NCBI GenBank assembly: GCA_031271475.1
Contig: JAISVP010000149.1
Coordinates: 1 to 7,323, forward strand
Source: Oscillospiraceae bacterium
Lineage (GTDB): Bacteria > Bacillota > Clostridia > Oscillospirales > Ruminococcaceae
Length of the DNA stretch: 7,323 nt
Reading direction: 5' to 3'
Shown: piece by piece, positions 1 through 6,855 of the stretch
How the letters are laid out: every line of letters starts with the position of its first letter
Position numbering within the stretch: the stretch's first letter is position 1
Notes under the pieces: model-generated
The model's input: only the letters and a program-made list of their open reading frames with translations
What the model was told of the DNA's origin: nothing
The model's database searches: none
Position numbers and translations under genes: made by a program

Positions 1-157
1 TGGCTTTTCTAGGCAAAATTCCGCAGTAATGCTTGCGCCTTACAAGGAATTTTAACGCTGAAAAACGGAAATTTTGCTGAAAATGACACTTGCCAAAAGA
101 TATTGAACAGGCTCTAAGCTATAGTAGAACAGGCAAAGCCGAGACCATAGCGCTATA
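1..157. other. Non-coding region after the E-A fusion gene, rich in palindromes
   Basis: No open frame of useful size is visible here. On the minus strand, the only ATG near the A stop codon opens a frame of about nine codons, and nothing resembles the start of subunit B. Structure visible directly: a perfect 10-bp palindrome ATAGCGCTAT at 147-156, just after the stop codon; a small GGC-AAA-GCC hairpin at about 132-140; and a larger inverted-repeat element at 13-77, listed separately. No run of T follows a stem on the transcribed strand, so this is not a convincing intrinsic terminator. It may be a spacer between A and B, or the end of the operon. The window is too short to decide. Confidence 0.7.
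13..77. repeat. Candidate intergenic palindromic repeat element
   Basis: The outer arms GCAAAATTCCG (13-23) and CGGAAATTTTGC (66-77) are inverted copies differing by one inserted A. Within them, AAAATTCC (15-22) is also exactly complementary to GGAATTTT (46-53). Two small hairpins lie inside: CGCA/TGCG (22-25 with 34-37) and the near-palindrome CCTTACAAGG (38-47). This nested design is typical of REP/MITE-like intergenic repeats. The sequence also recalls a palindromic spacer repeat that I associate with gut Clostridia; that is memory only and was not checked. Only one copy is in the window, so repetition in the genome is inferred. Confidence 0.5.
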
Positions 158-2593
158 TTACTGACCGTTAACAAAGCCGTTAACCAAATTAACGATTTCT
201 TCTTTATATTCCTTGAATTTGTTAAGTTCATCATTGCCGATATCGTACTTAACCTTAATGACTTTTTCAAATATTCCCGAATCAAGAAGTTTCTTTATCA
301 GCACACGGTTATCAACAGCGGCCTTGCACTGCCGGTACAGACAGACAATTAAATCCATCATAAGGTATTGCTTTTCAAGAGATACATAGGTATCGTCTTT
401 ATGATAGGCATTCTGCTGTAAAAATCCAACCCGTATTACTCTTGCGATTTCTATAACAAGCTTTTGGGATTCGGGTAAAACATCCGCACCGATCAGCTTT
501 ACAATTTCCATCAGTTTTTCTTCCTCTGCCAAAAGTCCGGAAATTGTCTTACGCACGGATAAAAAGTCCTTACTTACGTTTTCTGCATAGAACTGAGCAA
601 GGTCGTCCGTATACTCACTGTAACTGGTAATCCAGTTAATGGCAGGATAATGTCTTGCGTATGCCAGTGACTTATCCAATGCCCAGAAACATCTGACAAA
701 CCGTTTTGTGTTCTGTGTGACAGGTTCTGAAAAATCTGCGCCTTGCGGGGATACCGCACCGATTATTGTAACTGATCCTTCGCTTCCGCTGAGTGTTTCA
801 GCATATCCGGCACGCTCGTAAAATTCTGAAAGTCTTGACGGCAAATATGCGGGAAAACCTTCCTCCGCAGGCATTTCTTCAAGTCTTCCGGATATTTCGC
901 GCAATGCCTCCGCCCAGCGTGATGTGGAATCCGCCATAATCGCAATATGATAGCCCATATCACGGTAGTATTCCGCAAGCGTAATGCCTGTGTAAATAGA
1001 CGCTTCCCTTGCGGCAACCGGCATATTTGATGTATTTGCAATCAATACTGTTCTGTCCGTAAGCGGACGGTTAGTCTTCGGATCAATCAGTTCTGCAAAT
1101 TCTGTAAGAACCTGAGTCATTTCATTGCCGCGTTCCCCGCAGCCGATATAAACGATAATGTCAGCGTCACACCATTTTGCTAGCTGGTGCTGAGTCATTG
1201 TTTTTCCGGTGCCGAACCCCCCCGGAATTGAAGCCGTACCGCCTTTTGCAATCGGCAGAATACTGTCAATAACACGCTGTCCGGTAATTAACGGGCGTGT
1301 AATTTCAAGCCGTTTTGTTACAGGTCTTGGCTGACGTATAGGCCATTTATGGCATAAAGTCAGTACTTTATGCGTTCCGTCCTCAAGCTTAAGCGTGATA
1401 ATTGCGTCATTAATACGGTGCTTTCCGTCTTCACAAACATGAACGGCTTCTCCGCTTACATTCGGAGGAACAAGGCAGCAATGAGTTATTACAGGCGTTT
1501 CCGGACATGTTGCATACACCTGCCCGCCGGTTAAATACTCTCCGGCTTTAACCTTAACCGTAACATCATATTCAAGTTCAGTATCAAGCGTAATATCGCC
1601 GCTGCCTTCCGCAATAAATGCACCCTGCATTTCTTCAAGTTTTTTCAGCGGGCGTTCAATTCCGTCAAAAATCCCGGACATAATTCCGGGACCGAGTGTT
1701 ACGCACAGCGGCTCGCCCGTCCCGCGGACAGGTTCACCTACCTTAAGTCCTGTTGTGGTTTCATACACCTGTATGGTTGTAAATTCCTCACTGATACCGA
1801 TAACTTCACCGGTTAGCCGCTTATTGCCGACATACACCATTTCAAGCATGGAAAAGTTTTTTGTGTTTGCCACTTTAACAATAGGTCCGTTTACAGCACT
1901 CACGGTATTTTCTGCCGGAATATCTGAATCTTCACTTAATATCGGACTGGTGTCTGCGGTAACTTCCGGTTCAGCGCTAAGCAATGCCCCTAAGCTTAAC
2001 TGTCTGTCAAGCGCATCGTCAAAGGTACGGTCGTCTAAAATATTTTTGTTTTTATTATAAAGACTCAAGCCTCCGATTCTGATTGCACTGTCTGACTCCA
2101 CAGCCGGTAAAATTCCGAATAGTTCTTTTATTTTTTCAGCAAGGGCTTCCCCATACAGCCGGAAGTCTTTTTCACTCAGTGAAACGGTACATACTCCGTC
2201 GTCCAGCAGATCCGGATTAATAAGCGTAACCAAATGCCCGAAATACATTTCCGACTGTGTGAATTCCTCAAGCCGTGAACGTATATCCCCGGCTAACCGG
2301 TTTGTCAGTGTCTGCCTGTGTTTAAGCAGGTCTTTTTTTAATGCGTGAAAAGCATTTGACTCCAGTTTTCTGTAACTGTTTTCCAAAAGAGCGGTCTGCT
2401 CTGTAAGTCTTGTATGCGATTGAAGTTCCGATTCGTCTTTAACTTTTCTAATCAGAGCTTCTGCCTGTGCTTTAACATCTTTAATTTCACTGTCAACCTG
2501 CCTGTCAATAGCTTCATTAACGGCAGCAGAAAATCTGTCAAGCTTTCTGCCTATGGTAACTTTTTCTTTTTGTTCTGCGAACTTTGACGCCAT
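158..2593 (-). CDS. atpA: Fused V-type ATPase subunit E - subunit A (catalytic)
   Basis: This 811-residue protein has two V-ATPase subunits in one frame. Residues 1 to about 205 are subunit E, the peripheral-stalk protein. They comprise a long charged helix (to about 110) and a globular part with the family's late signature IRIGGLSLYN (171-180) followed by the DRTFDDALDRQ segment. An acidic, Ser/Thr/Pro-rich linker of about 27 residues follows. Residues 233 to 811 are a full-length subunit A: NGPIVKV beta-barrel start, the A-specific insertion, P-loop GGFGTGKT (458-465, Lys464), catalytic Glu487 in GCGERGNEM, SRWAEALREISGR (558-570), EEMPAEEGFPAYLPSRL (572-588) and a helical C-terminus. A alone is usually about 590 residues and E about 200, so both halves look complete. 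The ATG is preceded by AGGTGG, and the gene starts 16 bases after F. Catalysis is ATP hydrolysis or synthesis at the A/B interface. The fusion is the odd feature; no frameshift or stop separates the halves. Confidence 0.95.
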   Translation of the reverse strand: MASKFAEQKEKVTIGRKLDRFSAAVNEAIDRQVDSEIKDVKAQAEALIRKVKDESELQSHTRLTEQTALLENSYRKLESNAFHALKKDLLKHRQTLTNRLAGDIRSRLEEFTQSEMYFGHLVTLINPDLLDDGVCTVSLSEKDFRLYGEALAEKIKELFGILPAVESDSAIRIGGLSLYNKNKNILDDRTFDDALDRQLSLGALLSAEPEVTADTSPILSEDSDIPAENTVSAVNGPIVKVANTKNFSMLEMVYVGNKRLTGEVIGISEEFTTIQVYETTTGLKVGEPVRGTGEPLCVTLGPGIMSGIFDGIERPLKKLEEMQGAFIAEGSGDITLDTELEYDVTVKVKAGEYLTGGQVYATCPETPVITHCCLVPPNVSGEAVHVCEDGKHRINDAIITLKLEDGTHKVLTLCHKWPIRQPRPVTKRLEITRPLITGQRVIDSILPIAKGGTASIPGGFGTGKTMTQHQLAKWCDADIIVYIGCGERGNEMTQVLTEFAELIDPKTNRPLTDRTVLIANTSNMPVAAREASIYTGITLAEYYRDMGYHIAIMADSTSRWAEALREISGRLEEMPAEEGFPAYLPSRLSEFYERAGYAETLSGSEGSVTIIGAVSPQGADFSEPVTQNTKRFVRCFWALDKSLAYARHYPAINWITSYSEYTDDLAQFYAENVSKDFLSVRKTISGLLAEEEKLMEIVKLIGADVLPESQKLVIEIARVIRVGFLQQNAYHKDDTYVSLEKQYLMMDLIVCLYRQCKAAVDNRVLIKKLLDSGIFEKVIKVKYDIGNDELNKFKEYKEEIVNLVNGFVNGQ
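1898..1978 (-). other. Linker joining the E and A domains
   Basis: This encodes about residues 206-232 of the fusion protein. It is rich in Glu, Asp, Ser, Thr and Pro, with no basic residues and no predicted fold, as expected of a flexible tether. I looked for internal initiation that could release a separate A. The nearest candidate is GTG for Val231 (1901-1903), preceded by CCGGCAGAAAATACC, which has no good ribosome binding site. The first Met codons after the linker (Met249, Met252) lie inside the A beta-barrel. Separate translation of A is therefore unlikely but not excluded. Domain edges are approximate, give or take about 8 residues. Confidence 0.75.
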
Positions 2594-2603
2594 AACGCAA
2601 ACA

Positions 2604-2609
2604 CCACCT
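2604..2609 (-). promoter_or_regulatory. Ribosome binding site of the E-A fusion
   Basis: On the minus strand this reads AGGTGG, ending 10 bases before the ATG at 2593. It lies directly after the F stop codon. It supports initiation at the start of the E domain, and hence translation of the whole fusion. Confidence 0.65.
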
Positions 2610-2909
2610 TTAGCTTAGTTTAAGCCCGATGGACTCCCGGACATATTCGGATATAACTTTTTCAACGTCATAAGTCAGATGTCTGTCCGGGATTCCTATA
2701 ACAAGCGGAAACGGATTGTTTAGCTTAAAACTGTTAATCTCATCCGCACATAACAGCATAAGTTTTCCGGTTATCAAAACGATTGATGTTTTTTCAGGGA
2801 TGTTTTCAAGTGCGTCAAGAACCTCTTCACGTGTCTGCACTGTTATCCCCGGTATGCCCGCAAGACGCATACCGACTTTTGTATCAACATTGTCACTAAT
2901 CAGAAACAT
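2610..2909 (-). CDS. atpF: V-type ATPase subunit F
   Basis: This is a 99-residue soluble protein, the usual length for bacterial and archaeal V-type subunit F (called NtpG in Enterococcus). F sits on the central rotor with subunit D and is known in the family to modulate ATP hydrolysis. The family hallmark is the N-terminus MFLISDNVDTKVGMRLAGIP; a Rossmann-like alternation follows (SIVLITGKL at about 42-50, PLVIGIPD at about 68-75). The C-terminal stretch (EKVISEYVRESIGLKL) is the expected helix that contacts the rotor. The ATG is 21 bases after the K stop codon, with GGCGGA 8 bases upstream (2918-2923). It lies between K and the E-A fusion, consistent with the common F-A order. Nothing is missing. 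Confidence 0.95.
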   Translation of the reverse strand: MFLISDNVDTKVGMRLAGIPGITVQTREEVLDALENIPEKTSIVLITGKLMLLCADEINSFKLNNPFPLVIGIPDRHLTYDVEKVISEYVRESIGLKLS

Positions 2910-2930
2910 ACCTTAAATCCGCCATTTTCA

Positions 2931-3380
2931 TCAGATTTTATTTAAAATCAGGAAGGAGATAATAAATGCGTAAAGTGCAATACCTTCACCGAGTGCGACA
3001 AATATCAACGCTTTTGAGAAGGATTCCGGAGTTTCCGCAGACGCCCCGATTGCCGCAGGTCCCGCACCGGCTATGGCGATTCCGCATCCGATTGAGCCTA
3101 AACCTATGGACAGAGCCGCGGCAATAAAGCCCGCACCTCTTGATCCGTCTGACATTGCAGCCGCTGTTTCGGCAGCAGCCGCAGCATCAATAAGTCCGAA
3201 AACAGGCAGCACAGTAGCTGCAAGCATTACCGCAAAAAACGCACAGAAATTAAACAGCAGGGTTTTCTTAAAAGATTTCCCGCTTTTTTTATGTTTTATG
3301 CAGTAAAGCATAGGGGTAAATAAAATTGCCACAATAAGCAGCGGTAACAGCAGTAATGATACCAAAGAATAAATATTCAT
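2931..3380 (-). CDS. atpK: V-type ATPase subunit K (rotor ring, c-type proteolipid)
   Basis: This 149-residue, strongly hydrophobic protein has four membrane segments at about 4-27, 44-66, 82-113 and 122-147. The second pair is a classic c-subunit hairpin: a Gly-rich helix (GLGSIGCGIAIAGAG, 93-107), a polar loop (SAETPESFSK) and a final helix with the ion-binding glutamate Glu132 in VALGEGIALYAF. The first pair, separated by a basic loop (KHKKSGKSFKK), lacks the Gly repeat and any membrane carboxylate, so there is one ion site per subunit. Subunit K carries ions through the membrane ring against subunit I. The ATG has an excellent GGGAGGA site 6 bases upstream. Glu132 is followed by Gly rather than Ser/Thr, and the Gly-rich helix has no Gln, so the usual sodium ligands are not seen. 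Confidence 0.95.
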   Translation of the reverse strand: MNIYSLVSLLLLPLLIVAILFTPMLYCIKHKKSGKSFKKTLLFNFCAFFAVMLAATVLPVFGLIDAAAAAETAAAMSDGSRGAGFIAAALSIGLGSIGCGIAIAGAGPAAIGASAETPESFSKALIFVALGEGIALYAFIISFLILNKI

Positions 3381-3386
3381 AACGAT

Positions 3387-3393
3387 TCCTCCC
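3387..3393 (-). promoter_or_regulatory. Strong ribosome binding site of subunit K
   Basis: On the minus strand this reads GGGAGGA, with 6 bases to the ATG at 3380. It is the best-placed site in the operon. That fits a protein needed in many more copies per enzyme (a ring) than its neighbours. Confidence 0.75.
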
Positions 3394-3395
3394 AG

Positions 3396-5378
3396 TTAAC
3401 TGTTAACATTAAATTTTAAACTTACAAAAGCACGTCCTTCCGCTTCATAAAAGCGGGAAAACATTTCATAGAACACCAGACGCAGGACTTGTATTCCAAC
3501 AAGAAGACCTTCCATAACGATTACAAAAATGTTTCCTATAATCATTGCAGCCGGCGTAACGGCACCGCTTGCCGATTCCGCCAGCATCATAACTACGGAC
3601 ATCATTCCCGCATGAGAGAATATGAAACCGCCGACCCTTATAAATGACAGGGAATTGCTTGCATATCCTAACATAAACTCAAACAGCTCAAAGAAATTTG
3701 ATACGATAAAATCCGCAATTCCATGAAATTTGTACTTTTCCTTCCTCATAGCCGCACCGAGCGGTTCGCGTAAAAACATTGCAAGCACCGGCAAAATAAT
3801 AACAAATGTCACATAAAGCGGCGTGAGCAGTTTTATGTCAAAAAGTATAGGCGAAATCAACCCCGCAACAAGTCCGGTAAAAAACACAAGTCCCGCAATT
3901 CCGTTGTTTCCGAACACCGCTTCCGTGTAATTTTTGTCAAGCAGCCTGTAGATGATATTGATTATAATTGAAATAACAATTATTACACCGCCAAGTGCAA
4001 CCGAACCGTAAACTATTGTGTTTATCTGCTGCATTACCTCAAACGGTTTATGCTCAAACCCAACAAGCTGATACAGCGGCGTAAGCAGTTCCTCAAGACC
4101 GAACACGGATCCGTAAATTAATCCGAAAAATGCGCTTGATATACCCACACGGGTAAGTATTCCACCCAGCGGGTTTTTAAATTTCTTTCCTATCAGGAAT
4201 CCCAAAACCGCAAGCACTAACCCCTGTCCCAAATCTCCGAACATAATCCCGAATAAAACCGTATATGTCAGTGAAACAAAACCTGTCGGGTTAAATCCGC
4301 CGTATTTCGGCAGACCGTACATTCCCACAAACATTGAGAACGGCTCGGCGAATTTACTGTTTTTCAATTTAATCGGCACAGGCATACGCGGTTCGGATGT
4401 GGGGGATTTAAGTTTTACGGTAACGTCTTCTAAGTCCTTAAAGAGAGATTCAAATTCCGCGGATTTGTTTTCCGGAATGAACCCGACAATAAAAAAGAAT
4501 TTCAAAAATTCCCCGTTGAATACAGAAACGTACCGTTTAAGACCGGATATATATGCCCGGTATGCCGCCTGGCAGTAAACTTTATTGAGCTGCTGTCTGT
4601 TTTCATTCAATATCCGGCTTTGTTCTTTTTTAAGGATATCGAGCTGTTCCTTGTTGTCTTTCAGGAGCGTTTCCAATTTCTCCGCTTCTTCCAACGGCGT
4701 TCCCGTAATAAAGTCCGGCAGCCATATACGCTCAAAGTACAGACTTTTCATGATATTATCGACTTCCGGCATACTGTCAACCGGCGTGAAATACATACCC
4801 CAGTAATAGCTGTCGTCCTTATCGTAATGCACGAACTCAAATGTTTTATCATCGTAATATTCAAGTTTCTGATAGCTTGAAATAGGCAGTTTCCCAAACC
4901 GTATACGGATATTGCTGATATTGAACAGCCGCTCAAGTCCTATATTCATACCGTGCAGATGCTTAAGCTGAGTCAGTTCTTTTTCATGCCGTGATATAGA
5001 CGATTCCAAAGTACTGATACTGCCGGTAATTTCCTTAAGTTTTATTTCAATTTCATCAATAAAACCTGCCGAAGCTTCTAAACTGTCAGCACAGCAGCCA
5101 ATATCCGGAACACAGTTCGCCGTCAGACTTTCAATCTCATTGGCAGGTAAAATGCTTTTCAGTCTGCCAAGCAGTGTTTCATATGAACTGTCATCGGGTA
5201 ACGTCATGAAATTCCCAAGGTTTTCCACAGAATCCCTTGAGTTTTCTATGTGGAAACAGCCGCTGCGGACAATTCGCCCCAGCACCTCGTCAAGGCTGAC
5301 GCACTCAGAGTCCTCCATAAATGAATCGGATTCCCGGCTTAAAATTCCTGCTATATTCACAAGACGCATCTTTTCCAT
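3396..5378 (-). CDS. atpI: V-type ATPase subunit I (membrane stator, a-type)
   Basis: This 660-residue protein is the standard size for subunit I. Residues 1 to about 340 are cytoplasmic, with coiled-coil stretches at about 100-140 and 228-268 that anchor the peripheral stalks. Residues about 365-640 form roughly seven or eight membrane segments carrying the two ion half-channels next to the K ring. Family signatures are GMYGLPKYGGFNPTGF (352-367), FGIMFGDLGQGL (376-387), SLSFIRVGGFIFSHAG (576-591) and MEGLLVGIQVLRLVFYEMFS (622-641). By position Arg581 matches the essential Arg735 of the yeast a subunit, and Glu623 and Arg633 match Glu789 and Arg799. The ATG has GGGAGGA 10 bases upstream. Met4 is a less likely alternative start. 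The gene sits 23 bases after C and 15 bases before K, and appears intact. Confidence 0.95.
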   Translation of the reverse strand: MEKMRLVNIAGILSRESDSFMEDSECVSLDEVLGRIVRSGCFHIENSRDSVENLGNFMTLPDDSSYETLLGRLKSILPANEIESLTANCVPDIGCCADSLEASAGFIDEIEIKLKEITGSISTLESSISRHEKELTQLKHLHGMNIGLERLFNISNIRIRFGKLPISSYQKLEYYDDKTFEFVHYDKDDSYYWGMYFTPVDSMPEVDNIMKSLYFERIWLPDFITGTPLEEAEKLETLLKDNKEQLDILKKEQSRILNENRQQLNKVYCQAAYRAYISGLKRYVSVFNGEFLKFFFIVGFIPENKSAEFESLFKDLEDVTVKLKSPTSEPRMPVPIKLKNSKFAEPFSMFVGMYGLPKYGGFNPTGFVSLTYTVLFGIMFGDLGQGLVLAVLGFLIGKKFKNPLGGILTRVGISSAFFGLIYGSVFGLEELLTPLYQLVGFEHKPFEVMQQINTIVYGSVALGGVIIVISIIINIIYRLLDKNYTEAVFGNNGIAGLVFFTGLVAGLISPILFDIKLLTPLYVTFVIILPVLAMFLREPLGAAMRKEKYKFHGIADFIVSNFFELFEFMLGYASNSLSFIRVGGFIFSHAGMMSVVMMLAESASGAVTPAAMIIGNIFVIVMEGLLVGIQVLRLVFYEMFSRFYEAEGRAFVSLKFNVNS

Positions 5379-5388
5379 TTTTCAGCAG

Positions 5389-5395
5389 TCCTCCC
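5389..5395 (-). promoter_or_regulatory. Ribosome binding site of subunit I
   Basis: On the minus strand this reads GGGAGGA, 10 bases before the ATG at 5378, within the 23-base gap after C. The spacing favours the first Met over Met4 but is slightly long. Confidence 0.65.
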
Positions 5396-5401
5396 ATTTT
5401 C

Positions 5402-6514
5402 TTAACCGTCAGAAGTAATCAGCATTTTTTCAATATAGGATACACTTTTTCCGTATCTGATCCCCTCAATAATTCTGGTAATGTTTTTAAGTTCCGTTTC
5501 AAACAGATAAGTGACTGCGTGCAGACTCACCGCCGCATGGGTAGAAAACTCCAAAGCACGCCTTGCGAGATTGTACCTCAGTTTGTAAAGCTGTCTTTCA
5601 AACTCCACCGACTGTGCCGATGCCGGGAATATCTCGCCGTTCTCCCCGGCTGACATACCGCCGTCCGTGATATTCAGTTGTGCAATGCCGGGAAGCTGTT
5701 TCCCGTAAACGGTTTCTGACAGCACTTTAAGGAACACACTCACACTCTGCGCATTTACCAATTCGTCACTTTTACGCTTTGAAATCCTTCCGTCAAACGG
5801 AAGCATATTTTCTTTTACTGTCTTTACATCCGCATTAAACACGCTTTTAAGACGGTATGCATTAATAATATTGATAAGATCCACCTGTGTTTTTATTTGC
5901 AGAAGCAATTCATCCCGCACACCGTCCGTAAAACTTTCCTTTGCGGTATTCATAAGCCAGTTAAGGTAATATGTCCGCAGATTCCGCTCGCACTGTGTGA
6001 AATCGGAATGACTGTCAAGTTTTGACAAAACAGTGTAATAGTCCGTACCTTTAAGGGAATCCGACAGTTCCTTAAAAGTTTTTGCTCTTGCCGCCGACAC
6101 GATATCAAAACTTGCCATATGCAGCAGTGAAGCAGGCAAAGATACTATATAATCCCCGGCAGTGTTCGCTTTCAGTCTTAAAATCATGTTTAAAATCTGC
6201 ACGATTTCGAGCCACACGATATGAAATCTGTAGAACGGCTTTTTGTTCAGTTCCTGAAACGCACAGAACCCGTAATACATTTCAAGCACACAGTTCTGCA
6301 ATATTTCTTCAAGCAGTCCCCTATGGACAGTAAGCGTATCCAGACCCGCCAAAGCCTGTGCATAGTGCGTATTTCTCTTAAGGTATTCGGCAATATCGCA
6401 TACATTCTTACAGCCGAGCATATCGCGGTACTGTTCATTAAGGATTCTCTTGCCGTATACCGCACGGATTTTCGCCACGGTTGCGTTAAGACTCAATTCG
6501 GCTAATGTTTTCAT
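5402..6514 (-). CDS. atpC: V-type ATPase subunit C (rotor socket, d/AC39 family)
   Basis: This 370-residue soluble helical protein belongs to the V-ATPase C/AC39 family. In bacterial and archaeal enzymes this subunit forms the funnel connecting the central D-F axle to the K ring. Matching features are the N-terminus NATVAKIRAVYGKRI (10-24), CKNVCDIAEYLKRNTHYAQA near residue 50, the central PFYRFHIVWLEIVQILNMIL helix, and LKGTDYYTVL. Two further lobes follow with the family's repeated pattern (YYLNWLMNTA; INIINAYRLKSVFNADV). The start codon overlaps the stop of the preceding stalk gene (ATGA), and AGGTGA lies 3 bases upstream, so the two are probably coupled in translation. Position is unusual: C precedes I, whereas the classical order is I-K-E-C-F-A. 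The Cys content is modest and no membrane segment is seen. Length is at the upper end of the family range. Confidence 0.93.
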   Translation of the reverse strand: MKTLAELSLNATVAKIRAVYGKRILNEQYRDMLGCKNVCDIAEYLKRNTHYAQALAGLDTLTVHRGLLEEILQNCVLEMYYGFCAFQELNKKPFYRFHIVWLEIVQILNMILRLKANTAGDYIVSLPASLLHMASFDIVSAARAKTFKELSDSLKGTDYYTVLSKLDSHSDFTQCERNLRTYYLNWLMNTAKESFTDGVRDELLLQIKTQVDLINIINAYRLKSVFNADVKTVKENMLPFDGRISKRKSDELVNAQSVSVFLKVLSETVYGKQLPGIAQLNITDGGMSAGENGEIFPASAQSVEFERQLYKLRYNLARRALEFSTHAAVSLHAVTYLFETELKNITRIIEGIRYGKSVSYIEKMLITSDG

Positions 6515-6855
6515 ACTTCACCTAAGATTTTTTTTAAAACATTCTTCGTAACCGCAATATGCCGCTTTGCGAAATCAGCGTCAGCTTCTTTCATTTTACG
6601 TTCACGGGTGCTTTCAATTTCAGCCATTTTTAAGTTATGCTGCACTTCAAGGTCATGCTTAAGATTACGGATTTTTGTATCTGTGTCTTTTTTTGACTTT
6701 ATACGGATATTTTCAGCGTCCGCCTGTACTTTTTTCAAAACATCCCCTTTAATATCCACCGCACTCTTCAGCCGTGTGCACGCATCGCTGTCAATTTCAA
6801 TTATTCTGTTCACTACACTGCCCATTTTATTTGTCATAATCTCCGTATTTTCCAT
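6511..6855 (-). CDS. V-type ATPase peripheral-stalk subunit G/H-like
   Basis: This 114-residue protein is almost entirely charged helix, with a short opening (VVNRIIEIDSDACTRLKSA) typical of the small stalk subunit called G, H (archaeal AhaH) or NtpF (Enterococcus). A long Lys/Glu/Asp-rich coiled coil spans about 35-100 and a hydrophobic tail (VTKNVLKKILGEV) ends it. In the family it pairs with subunit E to form the peripheral stalk; here that partner would be the E domain of the fusion protein. The ATG shares a base with the preceding stop codon (TAATG), and no strong ribosome binding site is seen (GACGGGGAAAACGGG upstream), so initiation probably depends on coupling. Met7, with GGAG close by, is an alternative start. 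Sequence in this family is weakly conserved; the call rests on length, composition, pattern and position. Confidence 0.82.
   Translation of the reverse strand: MENTEIMTNKMGSVVNRIIEIDSDACTRLKSAVDIKGDVLKKVQADAENIRIKSKKDTDTKIRNLKHDLEVQHNLKMAEIESTRERKMKEADADFAKRHIAVTKNVLKKILGEV

Noticed and set aside
147..156. Palindrome ATAGCGCTAT as an intrinsic terminator of the operon
   Set aside because: The stem would be at most five pairs with no loop, and no T run follows on the transcribed strand.
52..285. Minus-strand open frame of 77 codons across the end of the fusion gene
   Set aside because: It overlaps the well-conserved C-terminus of subunit A in another frame and shows no similarity to subunit B or any known protein.
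1755..2060. Plus-strand open frame opposite the E-A linker
   Set aside because: It lies antisense to well-supported coding sequence. Its Ser/Leu-rich product resembles typical antisense shadows, and it has no gene context.
158..2593. E-A fusion as a sequencing or assembly artefact removing a stop codon
   Set aside because: The linker is well formed and acidic, both domains stay in one frame, and there is no leftover ribosome binding site or start codon at the A domain as a broken gene boundary would leave. Raw reads would still be the final test.
2931..3380. Subunit K as a degenerate or broken two-hairpin proteolipid
   Set aside because: The frame is intact, the start has a strong ribosome binding site, and the functional hairpin with Glu132 is complete. 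One-site four-helix forms of about 150 residues are, as far as I recall, normal in Clostridia.
5321..5653. Plus-strand open frame opposite the I-C boundary
   Set aside because: It spans two well-identified genes on the other strand, and its product has no recognisable pattern.
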